Shown here: positions 60,026 to 64,000 of the stretch, piece after piece
Position numbering within the stretch: the first letter of the stretch is position 1
Layout of the letters: every line of letters starts with the position of its first letter
Source: Astrocystis sublimbata
Lineage: Eukaryota; Ascomycota; Sordariomycetes; Xylariales; Xylariaceae
DNA length: 64,000 nt
NCBI GenBank assembly: GCA_022453515.1
Contig: JAJNNY010000022.1
Span: 496,001-560,000, forward strand
Direction: 5' to 3'
Notes under the pieces: generated by a model
What the model saw: the letters and a program-made list of their open reading frames with translations, nothing else
What the model was told of the DNA's origin: nothing
Databases searched by the model: none
Made by a program: the position numbers and the translations under genes

Positions 60026-60657
60026 ATGGCCAAACCCACAATAGCGAAGAAGAAGAAAGGTTGGTGGGAATTCCCCCAACTCTCGGCCTCAAGAAACTGA
60101 CCATAGCGCCCTCCCAACATCCAGGCCCCTCGATCCGTTCCCGCGCCGCGCGCCGAGCCACCTCCCCGGGCATCGACACCGATAAGTCGCTCAAGAACGT
60201 GCAGCCCCCGCCCGAGTCCGTCGACCACCGGCCCTCGATACTCGCCTTGCATGTCGGCGCCGGCGTGACCAAGAAGCAGAAGAAGGGCCGGGCTCTGAGC
60301 AGCCGGGCGCGCAAGCGGCAGGAGAAGGCCCAGGACCGCGCCGCCGCCATCATGGAGCGCACCGAGACCAAGATCGCCAAGAGCAAGGACTCCTCGCGTG
60401 CCATCCAGGGCCGCAGCGAGGCCTGGGACAAGATCAACCAGAGCATCCCCTCCGACCTCGCCGCGCAGGCCGCCGGTCCGGGCAGGGCGAAGGGCACGAC
60501 GTACCGCCCTGGTGAAGACAACGGCTCGGATGATTCCGAGTTCGACGACGAAATGGGCGATGCGGGGGCAGTGCGTGGTGCCAATATCGAGATGGCGACA
60601 CCTGCTGCTGCTTCAGAGATGACGGTGGACCAAGACGAGCATGATGGCATTTTATAG
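60026..60657 (+). CDS. ALB1: Pre-60S shuttling factor Alb1
   Basis: Ribosome biogenesis factor that in yeast forms a complex with Arx1 on pre-60S particles during nuclear export. Two exons, 60026-60059 and 60107-60657 (585 nt), encode 194 residues starting MAKPTIAKKKKAPSQHPGPS. The family signature SIRSRAARRATSPGIDTDKS is followed by SLKNV, and GAGVTKKQKKGR then a basic helix (RARKRQEKAQDRAAAIMERT) come next. The C-terminus is acidic. The 47-bp intron is near the minimum length and has an unusual GTTGGT donor, but CTGAC sits just before its acceptor and only this pair keeps frame and signature. The unspliced upstream frame lacks a matching start. Confidence 0.88.
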
Positions 60658-61318
60658 AGGCTGTGGGTCGTGGCCTTGGCTGCGCTTGTTGATGGGATTA
60701 AACATTGGCGTTCCGGTGGCGTTTACTTCAAGATACCTGAACACTCGTCGGTCGATTCTTATATGCTTCGTCTTCAGTCTACTCCAAATCGCAATTTTGA
60801 TTTTGGCTGACTGCGTTGGGCTTTGCGCACTTTTACTACGAATCCTAGGTTGTGAGCGGTGGCAAGTGCTTGAGTCGTTGGGATTCCGTTACTGTGGCCA
60901 GCCCCGACTTTTAACTGCCAAAGGATCAAATTCAAACTATCTAGGCAACTTCAGTCGTATACAGAGCCAATTTGGTAGTCAGTAATGCCTAGTGGCAGTG
61001 CATAACGAGAGGCGTGCTACAGTATCGTGCTAGAAGAGCAGAGCGGTTTGCCCCTGGTTCTGCCTGCCTGAAATCTGAATCTGAAACTATGATATATATA
61101 GACGTAGTAAAATATGATGAGTTGATGATGAGATGCGACAATGAGCCTTGAGTATAATGAAGGCGGGGGGATATATTGCCAACCTTCTAGTACTATTCAC
61201 CCTGGACTGCCATTCTCACTTTGACTCTCATCCCATCCATAGGCTTGGATGTAACTTGTCGAGTCTAGATCCGTTATTATTGATTAGCAACATGTAATGA
61301 TCCAATCAAGGCTGATAT
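60658..61318. other. Convergent intergenic region
   Basis: ALB1 3' flank and the tail of the P450 relic. A hydrophobic open frame at 60641-60985 overlaps the ALB1 3' UTR and is not supported as a gene. Confidence 0.5.
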
Positions 61319-62110
61319 TTATGATGAGATGAAGGGACTTACGTTGTATAGGGGCGATTTAAGTTGAAAGTCGGCCTTGCCGTCTTTTATGAGGTGGCCA
61401 TTCTCGTCAGGATCAATCTCACCTAGACCGACTTTGATAAAGTCATACCGGCGAGCCGCATACGCGATCGTAACACGTGCCTCGAAAGTCGCAAATTCTT
61501 GGCCAATGCAATTCCGTGGGCCGCGCTCAAACGGCCTCCAGGCACTGGCTGGTAGTCTGCGGGTTGTTGAACCCGTTTCCGGCAAGCCAACCTCCTCGTT
61601 CAACCAGCGCTCGGGCACAAAGCGATTTGCTAAATCTCTATAAACGGATGGGTCACGCTATATGATAGACTCGCAGTTATAGATGATAGTTCCGTCTAGG
61701 CAATGCTCTTAACCTTCTGGTGTGCGTACGGAGAATCCCGTCCCGTGCTCTGGCATACGAGCCGTAGCAGCGGGCGGATGCAGCCGCAAGGCCTCTCTGA
61801 TGACTGCAGATATATACGTCATTTTCTACACGAGTGCTAGGCCGTCGGATGATCACAGTCGAGTCCGCACAGCTTCAGCGCTACTATCAGTGCCCAGCAA
61901 GGCGTCAAGTTCGGCGCATACAATGGCTAACGCGGATAGGTTAAGAGAGAGCTCATAAAATACCCAAGCGAGGGTAACGCTTGTGGCGTCGTGGCCTGCC
62001 AACAAGAAGGTCTTGAGTTGATCAGACGTCACGTCGAGCAGCTCCGGTGCAAGACTTTCGGTATCGCCCAGGCTCAACGCGAGGATACTGCGAGATTGAC
62101 CGCTGGTAGC
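61319..62110 (-). pseudogene. Cytochrome P450 pseudogene, 5'-truncated, with nonsense mutations
   Basis: Diagnostic P450 pieces appear in order on the minus strand: the I-helix FLLAGHDATSVTLAW (near 62010), the K-helix with ExxR in VIREALRLHPPAATARMPEH (near 61790), the PERW segment (near 61615) and the heme loop FERGPRNCIGQEFA (near 61530). Three in-frame stops interrupt it: TAG at 61826-61828, TAA at 61709-61711 and TAG at 61658-61660. The last sits where a CAG (Gln) codon would fit, a C-to-T change. A frame switch lies between the I- and K-helix parts. The whole N-terminal half is missing. It cannot encode a working enzyme. Confidence 0.88.
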
Positions 62111-63401
62111 AGGTAAATTTTTGTTCCGGCTTCAACATTGTGCCAATATATGAAGCAGGGACTGGCGACGATTGCCTCCAATAAGTTGAGAAGTCGTGAC
62201 GTTGTCAGGTTGAGTGATGACAAGTGTTGGTGCTTGAAAAAGAAAGGCCAAGGTTCAAGTGAATAAGCTTCATCAGCCTACTCTTTTTGTCTATTTCAAC
62301 TTTCCACTCCTCCCACTCATCCAATCCCTTTATTCTATAGTCACACCGAAATCAATACTGCCGCTCCTGAATTCTACAGATCGGATTTACAAAGATAATA
62401 GCTCATCAACTTTGCTTCGCTGTAAAATACCCTCCCGTTTTACTTACTAGCTTTATGAATTGTTCGTGTTATAGAGTAAAGTCCTTTTATAAGCACGAGA
62501 AACAAGTCATGGTTATTTGAGGGCACTTTATACTCCTGCAAGACCTGTACGCAAACCTTGTATAAGCTGATTTGCGCTCTTACCAAAGTTTCGCAACTAA
62601 GCGGATTTCAATTCAAGTTCTACGTCCCAGCAGTGAACTACCAAGATCATAGGGTTAACTGTGGTCAATCCACACTCAAGGTTTCAGGAAAGCCGTGCCA
62701 TGCCGAGATAAATTGTAAGAATACTACGAATGCGTGGGCGCTTGAGAGTTGGTTCCTTTCCAAATATCCAAGTAGTTCACAACCGCGAGACATCGATCGC
62801 TTATATTATCTACCTAGGTACGTGCTTTCACCTACCCGATGCCAGTCTCGAGGATGGCAGTGGAATCAACTCATGATCAGGTCGTTCGGTAACATGATAC
62901 GTTTTGCTTTGTATGTCTCGAGCATGTGTGATCGGTAAAGGCAAAACTCTCGTCTTTCTCAGATTGCAGTCGCTAGGGCGGTGGCTTGATAAGAGGAATG
63001 AACACGTCTTTCCCTCTTGTAAGTTGCACTGGAAGAGAATGGGAGAGGACTCCCTAGCTCGGCTAGGTTAATACCTACCTAGCCCCCCTGTGCCTACCCA
63101 AGCCCCAAGCACCTCGAATTTGGTGGGGCTGCGCACATGCAAGCGTCCAAAGCGGGATCTGGGGCAGGGGTTCCAATTACAGACCTGAGCTGCAGCTACC
63201 TAACCTAACCTCCCCTGTACACCTCTGATCCATAAGGTACCCTCCAGTCCAGCCAAGCTCTTGAAGGTTTACTGGCTTGCCATCACCATCATCACCATCG
63301 CCATCACCATCACCACCACCACCTTCTCAACCCATACCTACCAAGCACCCAATCACCAATTCATCCCACACCCAGCGAGAAAAAACAACCACACACCCAC
63401 C
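62111..63401. other. Intergenic region, no gene recognised
   Basis: AT-rich near 62250-62520 and adjacent to the P450 relic, suggesting decayed sequence. CTACCTAGGTACG lies at 62810. A CAT/CAC repeat at 63280-63323 precedes MFAP1. No gene is seen. Confidence 0.5.
63280..63323 (+). repeat. CAT/CAC trinucleotide repeat
   Basis: A run of CATCAC/CACCAC trinucleotides about 80 bp before the MFAP1 start codon, probably in its 5' leader. Confidence 0.85.
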
Positions 63402-64000
63402 ATGCCGCCCAAGCGCATGACCGCGAACCCCATCCGGCCCGCGCGCCACCGCGCCGGCAAAGCCACGGGCGCATCATCCGACTCCGACTCCGACGCCGAC
63501 TCGGACGCAGCCAGCGACGTCGAAGAAGCCTCCACCACCACGACGAAACACAACAAAAGACCAGAGCACCACAAAATCGCGCCCCCGCCCAAAGTCCCCA
63601 GCGCCGGCCGCATCGTGAGCAACCTCAGCAAAGTCGACCTCAACGCGCAGCGGCGGTCGGGCCAAGAGGCCGAGGAGCGGCGGCAGGCTGCCGAAAAAGA
63701 AAAAGCCGCGCGGCTGGCGGCCGAGGAAGGGTTCGTCACGGAGGAGAGTGAAGAAGGCGAAGATGACGGGAGTGACGACGACGACGACGAGAGTAGTGAG
63801 GAGGAGGAGGAGAGCAGCGAGGAAGAGGCCCCGAGGCGGCTGATGCTGAAGCCGAAGTTCATACCCAAGAACCAACGGAACGCGCACAACAAGGAAGCGG
63901 CGGCGGCAGCCGCGAGTGAGGAGGAGGCGGCGCGCGCCGCGGCGGAGGAGGAGGCGCGCAAGCAGCAGGCCATGGACGAGCTGGTCGAGGAGCAGCTGCG
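63402..64000 (+). CDS. MFAP1: MFAP1 / spliceosome B-complex protein, N-terminal part
   Basis: Homologue of MFAP1, a spliceosomal B-complex protein related to yeast Spp381. The ATG at 63402 starts MPPKRMTANPIRPARHRAGK, followed by a Ser/Asp-rich stretch and KVPSAGRIVSNLSKVDLNAQ. An acidic/Ser run comes next, and then the family motif RRLMLKPKFIPKNQR. The frame is still open when the window ends, so the gene is partial at its 3' end; the last complete codon visible is within EELVEEQL-type sequence. The opposite strand has a long open frame only because of composition. Confidence 0.9.
   Translation, partial: MPPKRMTANPIRPARHRAGKATGASSDSDSDADSDAASDVEEASTTTTKHNKRPEHHKIAPPPKVPSAGRIVSNLSKVDLNAQRRSGQEAEERRQAAEKEKAARLAAEEGFVTEESEEGEDDGSDDDDDESSEEEEESSEEEAPRRLMLKPKFIPKNQRNAHNKEAAAAAASEEEAARAAAEEEARKQQAMDELVEEQL

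Noticed and set aside
60641..60985. Hydrophobic 114-codon open frame
   Set aside because: It overlaps the ALB1 stop and 3' flank and has no family resemblance. The hydrophobicity comes from T-rich sequence.
63474..63973. Minus-strand open frames opposite MFAP1
   Set aside because: Ser/Ala/Leu-rich antisense shadows of the acidic MFAP1 repeats.

Overview
The window is nuclear DNA of a filamentous ascomycete (Pezizomycotina, most likely a Sordariomycete). Its genes carry short spliceosomal introns (about 47-290 bp) with GTAAGT/GTACGT-type donors, exons read in phase, and the encoded proteins match fungal housekeeping families. No bacterial operons, viruses or CRISPR arrays are present. All splice sites were inferred by hand from donor and acceptor motifs and phase, and every multi-exon model below adds up to a whole number of codons.

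Layout, left to right. URM1 (-) and an FLX1-like mitochondrial carrier (+) are divergent. They are followed by an intron-bearing tRNA-Ile(UAU), VPS68 (-), the SF3b subunit SF3B4/Hsh49 (-), a three-exon TOM7 (+), cap-binding protein CBP80 (-) and the kinase GSK3 (-). A roughly 11.8 kb stretch (18.1-29.9 kb) with no recognisable gene separates these from Elongator subunit ELP2 (+), a small subunit of serine palmitoyltransferase (-), a cysteine-rich secreted protein (+), the cell-wall regulator SMI1/KNR4 (-), exocyst SEC8 (-), valyl-tRNA synthetase VAS1 (+), a truncated peptide-transporter relic (+), an alpha/beta-hydrolase whose nucleophile is replaced (+), the membrane-anchored deubiquitinase UBP16 (-), the ribosome-export factor ALB1 (+), a P450 pseudogene (-) and the start of MFAP1 (+, cut by the window end).

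Functionally this is mostly core cell biology: tRNA wobble-uridine modification (URM1, ELP2), tRNA charging (VAS1), splicing and cap binding (SF3B4, MFAP1, CBP80), mitochondrial import and transport (TOM7, FLX1), secretion and wall (SEC8, SMI1, VPS68), signalling (GSK3) and ribosome assembly (ALB1). The genes are not co-linear in any pathway sense.

The most striking locus is the 5' end of VAS1. A 403-bp non-autonomous transposon (53-bp terminal inverted repeats, 9-bp target duplication, degenerate telomere-like repeats inside) sits 24 bp upstream of the cytosolic start codon. Removing it and one copy of the duplication restores a continuous reading frame from an upstream ATG, encoding a 35-residue, acid-free, Arg/Ser/Leu-rich leader that looks like the mitochondrial presequence of this normally dual-targeted enzyme. 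The element therefore appears to have landed inside presequence codons. Its left inverted repeat stays open in frame up to a strong GTACGT donor, and two candidate acceptors in its right repeat match that phase, so the transposon may now be spliced as an intron.
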